From: Microcoleus vaginatus PCC 9802
Lineage (GTDB): Bacteria > Cyanobacteriota > Cyanobacteriia > Cyanobacteriales > Microcoleaceae
DNA: 64,000 bases
NCBI GenBank assembly: GCA_022701275.1
Contig: CP031740.1
Location: 3,235,001-3,299,000, forward strand
Reading direction: 5' to 3'
Shown here: positions 17,801 to 25,546 of the stretch, piece after piece
Position numbering within the stretch: position 1 is the first letter of the stretch
Layout of the letters: each line of letters starts with the position of its first letter
Position numbers and translations under genes: made by a program
The notes under the pieces: generated by a model
What the model saw: the letters and a program-made list of their open reading frames with translations, nothing else
Told to the model about the DNA's origin: nothing
Databases searched by the model: none

Positions 17801-17877
17801 TTCAGCAACAATCTACTAATAAACCCGCAATTATTCGACCTGTAGAAGGAACTGAACCAGCTTTAAAGAATCAATGA
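14857..17877 (+). CDS. UPF0182 family membrane protein
   Basis: Large membrane protein (1006 residues) of the UPF0182/COG1615 family, whose function is unknown. The N-terminal ~400 residues have about seven hydrophobic segments (near 7-25, 50-68, 118-140, 170-188, 198-212, 240-270, 300-320, 335-355), with the family features EILWFQEVGY and a WLGRYALLYS segment. The C-terminal ~600 residues are a soluble domain with conserved LPLLQTNRQLQQIRPYY, VYTHGYG, VGGLPDYFVKDI, RIYYGE, NSVKVVIDAYNGSV and FYNREDLW motifs, probably outside the cytoplasm. Length and motif order are normal. The ATG sits inside the tandem repeat at 14807-14862; the second residue onward (MTNRRIYQIILL) fits family N-termini, so the start is accepted. 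Confidence 0.92.
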   Translation: MTNRRIYQIILLIVGLWLVLELASRIAAEILWFQEVGYLQVFLLKLKTQGWLGAIAIAVSSVFLLGNLALARRLQHPAEQMKSPVAEALFASLRANKTGKNTGNNYELPVAKSQITFSWLLLTVFGLTSIATLTVIHCGLLAASSIAYFGIADNLPLPPVQLGIESIQQIAVQLFARWWQLGLLLGTMLAVVIKPDFWLRAIAFFLSLAIGLIATSRWTNVLQYFHPINFNTTDPLFNQNISFYVFILPILDLLGFGLTVVFLYSLVSCALTYLLSGNSLSQGIFLGFSRSQQRHLYGLGAALMLAVAFRYWLGRYALLYSRGDVTYGANYADVMVRLPCYGFLSILAGAIALLMLCQVYQLKIKNELIKKIILAWISLSFLGSLLLPTIVQQLLVKPNELAREKPYLKRSIAFTQEAFDLKEIEIKTFDPAGKLTYADLEKNKLTISNIRLWDKLPLLQTNRQLQQIRPYYTFPDADIERYTIKNEKAKKGDSESQQVFLAARELDYTAVAPEAQTWVNEHLVYTHGYGFTLSPVNTVGVGGLPDYFVKDIGVAAQKGETALEVTSDRIRVSIPIGYPRIYYGEVTNTDAMAPTKVKEFDYPSGEDNVYNTYSGRGGIAMGSMWRRWLFANYLKNWQMALTRNFTPETKLLYRRNINKRVRAIAPFLRYDSDPYLVVANANLSNEDIEKEKDENGNEIKPSPSATDKSPNYLYWIIDAYTASDRYPYSDPGNHEFNYIRNSVKVVIDAYNGSVDFYVAYPSDPIINSWIAIFPGLFKPLDKMPPALRKHIRYPVDLLSIQSERLLTYHMDDPQVFYNREDLWRVPNEIYGSEQQPVAPYYLIMKLPTEKAEEFILLLPFTPVSRNNLIAWIAGRSDGSEYGKLLLYLFPKQRLVYGPEQIEALINQDPVISEQISLWNRQGSKAIQGNLLVIPIEQSLLYVEPLYLEAERNSLPTLVRVIAVYENRIVIAENLDLALKALFQQQSTNKPAIIRPVEGTEPALKNQ

Positions 17878-17880
17878 GCT

Positions 17881-18279
17881 GCAAAGGACGCTCTTGGCGC
17901 ACAGAGAAGACCCAGCGAAAAGATAAGAGAAAGAGAGAAATTTATTTAGGTTTATGGGTCTGAGGTGATTTACATCTGCCTGTTTAACTATGACATTTAT
18001 CATGTAAATTACTGCGATTTCTGTTTGCTAGCAGTTTTGACATCGTGCTACCAAACATCCGCATAGGGCCACATCAATGTCTCATCTCCTCCAAAATCTA
18101 GTTTCACTGTCACCTCATAACTCAATATGCGTGAGCTCGCCAGTTTTGCCATTCAAATACAATTGTTTGGGATTGTCGGTGAGAATTTATACCCTTTGAT
18201 TCAACAGGGGCAGCATCTGGGTAGAAGAACCCTGAAACGAATTTTTGCCTTTGATCGCATAGCTGCCCATCAAAAATAA
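17881..18279. other. Non-coding stretch with traces of decayed coding on the minus strand
   Basis: No intact gene. On the minus strand between about 18260 and 18040 short open pieces such as NPKQLYLNGKTGELTHIEL and LDFGGDETLMWPYADVW occur in different frames separated by stops, which suggests an eroded gene of unknown kind. No RNA or terminator stands out apart from the T-rich region near 17940. Confidence 0.3.
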
Positions 18280-18671
18280 TTACATTGAAGCTAGGAAAAA
18301 TACCGTACAGAAACCCACAGCTAGCAGTGTTTTTGGTTGCAAAAAATTGGTATGAACGCTCGCGATTCCTAGGATGATAGTTCCGAAAAATAAAAGACTT
18401 GGCACTAACAGCCCATCTCCCATAAACTTGCCACCAAAAAACATCAGGGCTATCTCAAAACCACATAATGCAGCTACCCAACTCCACCCAGCTAGCAACG
18501 ATGCAGATAGTAGTCAATTCATTGCTACAGTAAGGGCGATCGCCATTGCTATTGCCCCAGGTGGTGCTGCATAATCGTACTGTCTGAAGGGAAGAAGAAC
18601 AAACAAGACTAAAGCGCAAAACCCGCAAAAGCCAGTGCTAATCCACTAATTATTTCGTTCCCGTTCAGCAT
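18280..18671 (-). pseudogene. Small integral membrane protein gene with a frameshift and an in-frame stop
   Basis: ATG at 18671 begins MLNGNEIISGLALAFAGFAL and hits TAG at 18609-18611; reading in the adjacent frame continues the hydrophobic protein (VLFVLLPFRQYDYAAPPGAI) to a TGA at 18514-18516, after which the same frame stays open for a further 78 codons to 18280 (LLSASLLAGWSWVAAL and on). Joined, it would be about 130 residues with four hydrophobic segments. The family is not recognised. A single 1-nt indel and one stop would account for the damage, so sequencing error cannot be excluded for either lesion. Confidence 0.55.
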
Positions 18672-18923
18672 GGCGATGGGTTTTTAGATCACTAAAGTTA
18701 AGCGTTCATCTTCTGTTGTGATAGTAGCCGTTGAAAATTCCCCGCGGACTAAGGCCAGAAATTTTAACCGTAGGGTGCGCCACAAGAACCTTACCGCTAT
18801 ATTTAGGGGAGCGAACTAATGTGTGAACCAAGCGTGCTATCCCAGTTTCCCAAGGTGCAAGATTAACGATGACCGAAAGCACAACTTAGCCGGATCTGAA
18901 GGTGAAATTTTCAGAAAACCAGA

Positions 18924-19874
18924 TTATTTAGGGTCGATCGACTTAACAAATTGTTGCACAGGCTGCGGTAGAGCCGGCACAAAAGTCTTTCTAAAACCCC
19001 TAACATCGAACACTCGCCACAAAATACCCACCGCTACCGTCAAGAAAAATAACGCTCCCAAAAAATTGAACACAGTAGAGAGAAAACCGTTACCCCTTTT
19101 TTTCGGAGGTGTAATATGTTTCATGCGATATACAGCCGGCTCGTAATCTCTCGACTCCTCGCGACTGCGCCGCGGCGTTTTGGGGCGCGAACTCGCACTG
19201 CGCTTCTCAGTCAAACCCGTTTTATTAGTTTTAGTAAAACTGCTGGCCGACTTCAATTCAGAAGCGCCGCGGGTTCCCGTTAACTTGCTAGCAGAAGCCC
19301 CCGTTTGGCCAACAGCAGCATCCTGAATTCTGCTGTTAGGGCGCTGAGTCGATTTGCGTTCGGCGAGGGTACGCATCAAACTTTGCAATTGCTGAGTCGC
19401 CGCCGGCGGGCGTTCCCCTTTCCTCGCCCAATTTAACAGCATCGCCCCGGTAATCCCGCAGAGATTCGTAGTGCCTACAGAAGCCAGCCGCTTCAGCAGA
19501 GGCTGGCTGTTGGACACAAAAATCACCAATGCCTCCGGGTGTTCCTGAGCCAAACCGTAAACGCACTGAGCCGTGGCCACCACGAGCATTGCTGGCTTGC
19601 TTTGATTTTTGATCGAAGGTTCGAGAGCTCGGTGTGTTTCCTGAGCGTCAGTTGCAATCCAGCCACTGTCGGCAAAAAATCGCATAAACTCTCTAGCTAC
19701 TTGCTCTTGAGCTTTTTCCACCGCTTGCCCTGTCAGACGATCTATTTCGTCGTACACTACTTCCGGGATATAGCAAGTTCCCACCTTGGCATATTCTTGC
19801 CACACTTGGGTTCTGCCAGTCATTAAAACATCTGCATCAAAAGTTACTAATACAGGAGGAAGTTGATTAGCCAT
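18924..19874 (-). CDS. PIN-domain protein with C-terminal membrane anchor
   Basis: A 316-residue protein. The N-terminal ~150 residues look like a PIN nuclease domain: PVLVTFDADVLM supplies the first acidic residue, YIPEVVYDEIDRL the second conserved Glu/Asp region, and LVIFVSNSQPLL the late strand. Residues ~165-245 are a Lys/Arg/Ser/Thr-rich linker, and a single hydrophobic helix (about 267-288, FLSTVFNFLGALFFLTVAVG) near the C-terminus should tether it to the membrane. PIN domains are usually ribonucleases. No antitoxin-like small gene is adjacent, so a toxin-antitoxin role is unlikely. It ends ~1 kb after the UPF0182 gene and is convergent with it. Confidence 0.75.
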   Translation of the reverse strand: MANQLPPVLVTFDADVLMTGRTQVWQEYAKVGTCYIPEVVYDEIDRLTGQAVEKAQEQVAREFMRFFADSGWIATDAQETHRALEPSIKNQSKPAMLVVATAQCVYGLAQEHPEALVIFVSNSQPLLKRLASVGTTNLCGITGAMLLNWARKGERPPAATQQLQSLMRTLAERKSTQRPNSRIQDAAVGQTGASASKLTGTRGASELKSASSFTKTNKTGLTEKRSASSRPKTPRRSREESRDYEPAVYRMKHITPPKKRGNGFLSTVFNFLGALFFLTVAVGILWRVFDVRGFRKTFVPALPQPVQQFVKSIDPK

Positions 19875-20115
19875 GACTTTATCCTATAGGCTCAGATAAG
19901 TTATTTAAACTTAATCGCTCAAGTTTAAACAAATTTTGGGTTATAAAAAAATCAACTTTTGGTAGTAGATAAATTGCCCTGGGCGGGGGTCTTAATTGGA
20001 AATTAGTAGTTAGGAACCCGATCGCCCTTCAGTTCCCCAGTTCGATCGCTCAATTCCAATATTCTACTAATTTACCGCAACCCAAGAGCCTATTACCAAA
20101 AACGCGCGGCTACTG

Positions 20116-21750
20116 TTAGTTCCCGATTCCCAGACGGCCCGCCAAAGCCGGAGTCAACGGCAACAGCGCAGCAATCATCAAGAACAAAGCTAGCAAGCCC
20201 AAAGCTGCGCGAGCGTCGTCAGGCTCAGTCAGCTCGTTGAGGCTCGGCCGCTCCAGATTTCGCTGTAAAATCAGAATCACGATCGCCCAATACAGAGCCA
20301 AAGGATTAACTAAAGAAACGATGGCCAGCACCACAAAAGTCGCCAAAGTAGTGCGACTGGCTATTTTCCGACCGTAGATGGCTTGCACAATTCTACCCCC
20401 GTCCAACTGTCCCGCCGGCATCAAATTAATCGCCGTTATTACCAAGCCCAACCAACCGATAACTACCAGCGGGTGAACGTCAACAATCTGCTGCTGCAAC
20501 GCCGAACCCAAAACCACTTTTGCCAAAGTTCCCACCAAAACCGAGCCCTTGAAAAATTCTGCGGGAATTTGAAACAAACTGCCGGGGTGAGACAGCAGCA
20601 AACCCGTTACCAGCATTAGCAGAGAAACTATTCCCCCAGCCGCTGACCCGGCAAAAGCGATGTCAAACAAAACTTTACGGTTGGGCAGCAGCGACTCAAA
20701 ACGGTCGATCGCTCCAAAACAACCTATCTGCAAAGTTGGTATAAAAAACGGCCAACTCAAGCGAACCTTGTACCGATTTGCCAGCACTCTGCGGGCAATT
20801 TCCCCAGAGCCTAAAACCGCCCAAATTCCGGCTGCAATTGGCAGAACTTCTACATATCTAGCCGGCGAGTTAAAGAAATCGAAACTTAGCAGCAAACCGC
20901 CTGTCTCTAAGCTAGTAGCAATTGTTGCCAGCAGCAGCACGACTGCTAGGATTTTTTGAGACACGGTTGTTGGCTGCGGGTCGTTGGTGCTGGGCAAGAT
21001 AATAACTACGGGCTTGTCGTCCTGATTTTCTACTAAAAATAGGCGGTAGCGATCGTTTAATTTTTCTTCCAAACTTGCCGTCAAACGTGAGTGTACTTGT
21101 TCTGGGTCTCCCCGGAGATTGCCCTTCAAGATTACCCCATCTTGATAGGGAATCGTTTCTGTGGCAAAGAAAGTATCAATTCCAAAGATGCCTTTAATTG
21201 CCTTGAGGTCTTCAACTGGAACGGGAATAATTTGTAATTCATTATTCGCAGGCGACGAAGTGACGATTTTAATGGTTTCTGGGCCTGGTGTTCGCTGCGA
21301 CTCAGGGGCCGAGAAAGCATCGCTTTGGGACTTTACCTCAGCAGCATCCGGGCGCGGCAGCACTGTATCCGATGCAGCCTTACGCAATTGCCGGCCCAGA
21401 TAAATGTACAATCCCGTGGATGCCACGAGCAGCAACAATACCGCCACTAGATTGAGGTAAATTCCGGCGGCGAACAAACCAAAGAACAGCAGCCAGGGAC
21501 TCATCAGCGCAACAGACTGCAACCAAGCCAAAATTCCCAGTTTGCCAAAAGGTCTGGCGCGATAAAATCCCCAACCCAGAATTCCCAGGGCAACCAATAC
21601 GAGCGCAATTGTTGCCGTATTTTCCGATGCAACTATAGGCATTCCGGTTGCTTGCGCCAATAGGGGCTTTAATCGGTCGATCGCGCTGCGGTCGAGTAAT
21701 AGCATTAAATTTTGGGGAATATGAAATAGAGTTGTTGGGAACATATCCAA
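20116..21750 (-). CDS. Site-2 protease-like (M50/EGY-type) membrane protein without the HExxH motif
   Basis: A 544-residue polytopic protein of the site-2 protease type found in cyanobacteria and plastids (EGY group). It has two N-terminal membrane helices (about 48-62 and 78-118), a soluble domain (about 160-260) and a C-terminal membrane region (about 262-540). The third-ligand motif is present as NLMPAGQLDGGR (442-453), and the flanking LSWPFFIPTLQIGCFGAIDR and FESLLPNR segments are typical. At the position where active members carry HExxH the sequence reads GEIAR (316-320), so both zinc-binding histidines are absent though the glutamate is kept. It is therefore predicted to be proteolytically inactive, as plant EGY3 is. 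It may act as a chaperone or regulator. Confidence 0.85.
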   Translation of the reverse strand: MDMFPTTLFHIPQNLMLLLDRSAIDRLKPLLAQATGMPIVASENTATIALVLVALGILGWGFYRARPFGKLGILAWLQSVALMSPWLLFFGLFAAGIYLNLVAVLLLLVASTGLYIYLGRQLRKAASDTVLPRPDAAEVKSQSDAFSAPESQRTPGPETIKIVTSSPANNELQIIPVPVEDLKAIKGIFGIDTFFATETIPYQDGVILKGNLRGDPEQVHSRLTASLEEKLNDRYRLFLVENQDDKPVVIILPSTNDPQPTTVSQKILAVVLLLATIATSLETGGLLLSFDFFNSPARYVEVLPIAAGIWAVLGSGEIARRVLANRYKVRLSWPFFIPTLQIGCFGAIDRFESLLPNRKVLFDIAFAGSAAGGIVSLLMLVTGLLLSHPGSLFQIPAEFFKGSVLVGTLAKVVLGSALQQQIVDVHPLVVIGWLGLVITAINLMPAGQLDGGRIVQAIYGRKIASRTTLATFVVLAIVSLVNPLALYWAIVILILQRNLERPSLNELTEPDDARAALGLLALFLMIAALLPLTPALAGRLGIGN

Positions 21751-22088
21751 ACCTATCGGAAACTAGCCTGATTACTAAGGATAACCCCTGAGGGCTACTC
21801 GGCCCACAACCTGCTGCTGGTGCTGTTTGAACATCGCAGGAGCTATGCTATTGACACAATAGACTTTTTATGATACCACCTCGGCTGTGTCAAACCTCTA
21901 CTCCGAAGGGTAGCAGTGTCGATCGCCCAGAAGCAGGCAGATGGGCCTGGGTTTGGCAGGCGGGGCTTTTTTAAGGATTTGTTTCGGATTCGGGCATCGG
22001 AAACCAATCCGAAGCAAATAAGATCTCAGCCGCTCTTTCCTTGGCGGTAGAAAGTGCTGAAACCCTTGATATCATTAAATTTGTGTAA
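21751..22088. other. Upstream region of the S2P-like gene
   Basis: Contains the promoter region of the minus-strand S2P-like gene. TTGACA occurs on both strands near 21850-21900, but no -10 box at a proper distance goes with either. A GC-rich run followed by CTTTTTT near 21960-21975 on the plus strand is not a clean hairpin. No gene is visible. Confidence 0.3.
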
Positions 22089-22162
22089 CGGGTACGGCAG
22101 GACTTGAACCTGCGGCTCGCTGCTTAGAAGGCAGCTACTCTATCCAACTGAGTTACGCACCC
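22089..22162 (-). tRNA. trnR-UCU: tRNA-Arg (anticodon UCU)
   Basis: A complete cloverleaf on the minus strand, 74 nt including the discriminator G. Acceptor arms GGGTGCG and CGTACCC pair with one G-U; the D arm is ACTC/GAGT; the anticodon stem GCTGC/GCAGC encloses CTTCTAA, giving anticodon TCT; the T arm GCAGG/CCTGC encloses TTCAAGT. CCA is not encoded, as is usual in cyanobacteria. It reads AGA codons. Confidence 0.95.
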
Positions 22163-23103
22163 AACTCAAAAATCGCTAACAAGATTATTGTATCGGTGCA
22201 GTGTGCGATCGAGCAAGTAAATTATGTGATGACTTACGCAGAAACCGCTTTGAGCTACAAAAATATGGCGTGCAGTGCGATGGTTCGGGAAAAAAAACCA
22301 AGGTGATGAGAGTGTCTGTGCCTCCAAGACTGTATCTGACAAAAGCTGGAGGAACTCACCTGCCAACAGCACAATTGTAAATTTACAATCAAAACTAGGT
22401 AGGACGTGAACTCGGGTAAAGTATTTAGAGGTCGAGGTGAAACCCAACTATTTGGTCGATCGGATATCTCTCCCAATTAAGACGGAACTCAGACAGCACA
22501 AGAGTCACAGGTGCTTTTTCCCAGATTTCTATTGGTTATGTTAACATCCCGTAGTGGCAAAGCCTAAAACGCTGACGGCATTACCTAAAAACTAGAGCTC
22601 GTTCCCTGATTTTAGGTAGGAGTTGAGACAGAATGACTAATTGGCTGATGTTTAGTTATGTTTGCTAACATTCTGCTCGACTTGATATTTGATAAAAATG
22701 TGGTAGAACTAGGATTGAAAGACTCAGGTGAAAAGCCCTGATGGTACGGAGCCTCTATATAAGCTCCCTCTACGGCATCAAAGCAAAACAGTCAATCGCC
22801 CGCTCGGCACGAGCGCGAAAATCAAGCGTTGCCAGTACAGCAGTCGTAAATTGTGCGCGGGGGGTTTTCCTTCGTGCATTGATTTATACGCCCAGGCTGA
22901 GAGACAATCTCAGCTCAGATATTTGTTAGCATTTGTTAGCAAAAAAGTATCGGAACGCTTGAGGAGAGAACCATCTCTGGGTGATCGGGAGCAATCCTGC
23001 TAATTTAAGTGGACTCGCTGAATCAAGAATCCCTTCGCCTTTAGGCATCGGGAGTGTCAAAAGCACAGCACCTCGGCCATGACAGGAGTCAAATCGCAGT
23101 GTC
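22163..23103. other. Long stretch without a supported gene
   Basis: About 940 bp upstream of the tRNA and of the next gene. Short open frames here (for example 22741-22929 plus, 22166-22447 minus) lack ribosome sites and recognisable content, and overlap each other on several frames. No transposase, RNA gene or repeat family was recognised. Its length and lack of coding make it a candidate for regulatory RNA, but nothing positive supports that. Confidence 0.3.
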
Positions 23104-23778
23104 ATGTTTATTCTGAAACGGCAGGATGTTGAAATAACCAATTATCAACACCCAAAACGGGATCAACAAATTCCCATTCTCAATTATCAGGGGCAGACTT
23201 TTCGCCTGATCAGCGCCTTCAACGGCAAGCAAGCAGAAGACGCCAGAGCCTTGTGGCGGGACTTAACCGACAACCGAGGCAAAGCCTGTGTTCTGCTAGA
23301 AGAGCCGGATCGATATAGCGTCTGGGGAAAAGTCCGTTTAGATCAGCTTGCCGGTGAAGAACCGGCAGGTAATGAAGCAGCCAAAGCACCGCTGTTCGCG
23401 CAGGGTTGTCTGCTGCTGCTCCAAGCTGTTTACTTCGATGTAGAAGACCTCTTAGGCGCAAGGCAAGCCACATCGTTTCAGAAAGATATCGCCAAGGTAT
23501 TTCAGCAGGGAAACTTCCCCCAGGCAGACTCCCCTGATGCGATCAAAAATTGGCTAACCGTTAGTCCCTTGCAAAATCACAAGGTGCCTGCTTGGCAAGA
23601 GCAGCATCTCAAAACCTTATTGCAAGAACTCCACCGTTTGGGGAAATCATATTTTGGCAATACGGACTTCGCTGAGGGAGTCAGCGATGTGCTGCAAGAT
23701 ATGCCAGGCCCGGATCGGACTCAGTTTCTAGATTGGCTGAAACAATCAGCCCTCAACAAATTGTGGATCGCAGGATAG
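23104..23778 (+). CDS. Conserved cyanobacterial protein, probably Npun_F0813 family
   Basis: A 224-residue soluble protein beginning MFILKRQDVEITNYQHPKRD and containing QIPILNYQGQTFRLIS, LWRDLTDNRGKACVLLEEPD and RYSVWGKVRLDQL. These motifs recall the Npun_F0813-type hypotheticals that are found throughout filamentous cyanobacteria; the name is from memory. The N-terminal half (1-90) looks like a compact alpha/beta domain, and the C-terminal half is helical. There is no signal peptide, membrane segment or catalytic motif. It is not linked to neighbours by short spacing. Function unknown. Confidence 0.8.
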   Translation: MFILKRQDVEITNYQHPKRDQQIPILNYQGQTFRLISAFNGKQAEDARALWRDLTDNRGKACVLLEEPDRYSVWGKVRLDQLAGEEPAGNEAAKAPLFAQGCLLLLQAVYFDVEDLLGARQATSFQKDIAKVFQQGNFPQADSPDAIKNWLTVSPLQNHKVPAWQEQHLKTLLQELHRLGKSYFGNTDFAEGVSDVLQDMPGPDRTQFLDWLKQSALNKLWIAG

Positions 23779-24175
23779 AAAATCTTTGACAATTGCTCAG
23801 ACAATTGGACTGAGAGAATTTAGCTTAGATAATTGCACTGTAGGGGGTAGGGGATATACAGGGTGGATTGCCAACTTGTATTGATCAACCAAATTGTTGA
23901 TTCGGTTTGGATGCCACCTATGGTCTGGCAATTTAACTAAGTTTCGATCGCAGTCCCCACCCAGAATTATTGATATGAGTGGGGGGTGTGAAAGTAAAAA
24001 AACAGATACCTCAACCTTTGATGGTAGAATTTCAGAGATAGATTGGGTACTGTAAAAACCTTAATGGTTGAGACATATACCGTATTTCTATCATTATATT
24101 TCCGGGTACAAGATCGACTAACGACTAATTTATTGAATTAGTAAATAGATATTATTCTTGCTTAGTCTTTCTAGA

Positions 24176-24297
24176 GTGTACGAGGGCGAAAGTCCCGACG
24201 ACACACTGAGGACGCCAGTTATTCCGGAAGCGTCAGATCGAGGTTTTTTAAGGTTTTTTGGCGAAAGAATCCTCATCTCCAATCAAAGATTGAGATG
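24176..24297 (+). ncRNA. Possible structured 5' leader with three hairpins
   Basis: Three stem-loops lie 40-160 bp before the membrane-protein start at 24337. The first (24176-24204) pairs GTGT with ACAC, CG with CG and GGG with CCC. The second (24211-24234) pairs GACGC with GCGTC. The third (24274-24297) pairs CATCT and CAATC with GATTG and AGATG around an AAA loop, with one bulged C. They are visible by eye only; no known riboswitch class was recognised. Confidence 0.35.
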
Positions 24298-24336
24298 GGG
24301 TGCGTTCAACCGCTAGTTAGGTCTCGTGGAATCCCT

Positions 24337-25392
24337 ATGAGTAGCACTTCAGAAAAGTCATCTACATCTTCATCTTTACTGTCAGCTCAGACCCTAGTGA
24401 TTGCGGGCATTGTCTGGGCTGTCATGGCGCTGCTGTTCTTTTTGCTGTTCAGCGTCCCCCTCTCTGCTGAAGAGGGTTTACCTCTTTGGTACTCGATCGG
24501 CACTTATATTTTTGAATGCGGAGCATACTTCGGAGCGGCTTTAGTCTGTTTTAGAAACTGGCAAAGCCCCCACATGGTCAGTGGGCGCAACGTCTGGCTG
24601 GGTATAGGTCTGGGGATGCTGTTTTATTTCATAGCCGGCGTGCTGTTCGGGATTTGGGAACTCTATTTCGGGTTAGACCCGGACGTGTCTCCTGCAGATG
24701 CGTTTTATCTGGGCAGCTATGTGGTACTGATCGGGGGCATGGTTGTAGCTGTAACTTCCAAACGGCTGAATCTAGAAATTTGGCAGTGGGGTTTGTTAGC
24801 GGGAATTGCAGCCTTCGGGATTGCTGTAGCTATATGGGTTGCTGCACCTGACTCTTGGAGGGCCCAGCTAGGAATGGCTCCGGCAGCCACTCAAGAAGTA
24901 GTGACAGAATCTGAACCAGCAACCGCTGCCACAGGAAGAGCGCCTGCTTTGGACAATTCGTCCAAGATACAGCCAAAAGCAGCCGCGACCGATGCTGCAT
25001 CAGCACCCGAAGAAGAAGAAGCAGAAATCAAAGCTCCCGGATGGGTGATGGCACTGGACAAGCAACTGGCGCCTTACAAAAATGCAATCAATTTGTTTTA
25101 CATCGTCGGGGACGTTTTTCTGCTGATTATTGCTACTGCATTGCTGCTGGCATTTTGGGGAGGACGTTTTTCCCAATCTTGGAGAATGATTGCCGCTGCA
25201 ACTTTTTCGCTTTACATCGCAGATATGTACTTTAAATGGCGCGATACTCAGGCTGAGGGTAGTTATCAAAGTGGCAGTTTGCTGGAAGTCTTTTTTGTTT
25301 TCAGTGCCATCCTGTTTGGGATTGGAGCTATCTTGGAACATGACATCTCAACCCGTTCTCGCCAGAGCAGGCGCAGTCGTCGCGCAGCCTAG
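24337..25392 (+). CDS. Polytopic membrane protein of unknown function
   Basis: The start is placed at the ATG at 24337 (MSSTSEKSS), giving 351 residues, because the upstream ATG at 24295 falls in the third leader hairpin and would add an unlikely cysteine-containing N-terminus. Five hydrophobic segments in the first half (about 16-40, 52-73, 85-108, 118-136, 145-165) and three in the second half (about 252-275, 283-298, 315-333) flank a hydrophilic Ala/Glu/Thr-rich loop (about 185-235) with an acidic EEEEAE patch. The C-terminus is basic (SRQSRRSRRA). No transporter or sensor signature is recognised. A related membrane architecture occurs as a sensor module in some cyanobacterial proteins, but no output domain is attached here. 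Confidence 0.75.
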   Translation: MSSTSEKSSTSSSLLSAQTLVIAGIVWAVMALLFFLLFSVPLSAEEGLPLWYSIGTYIFECGAYFGAALVCFRNWQSPHMVSGRNVWLGIGLGMLFYFIAGVLFGIWELYFGLDPDVSPADAFYLGSYVVLIGGMVVAVTSKRLNLEIWQWGLLAGIAAFGIAVAIWVAAPDSWRAQLGMAPAATQEVVTESEPATAATGRAPALDNSSKIQPKAAATDAASAPEEEEAEIKAPGWVMALDKQLAPYKNAINLFYIVGDVFLLIIATALLLAFWGGRFSQSWRMIAAATFSLYIADMYFKWRDTQAEGSYQSGSLLEVFFVFSAILFGIGAILEHDISTRSRQSRRSRRAA

Positions 25393-25546
25393 CGATTTGA
25401 TATTGGGGTTGCTTTGGCAAGCGATGGGGAAGCGAAAGCTTTTTTGCCCTTGTCGGCATCTGTGAGCTTGAAATTGAAAATGAAAAATCAAAGTTCGCTG
25501 ACTGCTAGCCTGCGTCTTTTCACGTCTTTTTGCTGGGAAACTTGGC

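Noticed and set aside
18924..19874. PIN gene as VapC toxin
   Set aside because: Too long, membrane-anchored, and without an adjacent antitoxin gene.
21850..21900. TTGACA boxes on both strands as a divergent promoter pair
   Set aside because: The nearest TATNAT-like hexamers are about 12 bp away rather than 16-18.
22728..23003. 91-codon and 62-codon overlapping plus frames
   Set aside because: No ribosome site, no recognisable motif, mutual overlap in two frames.
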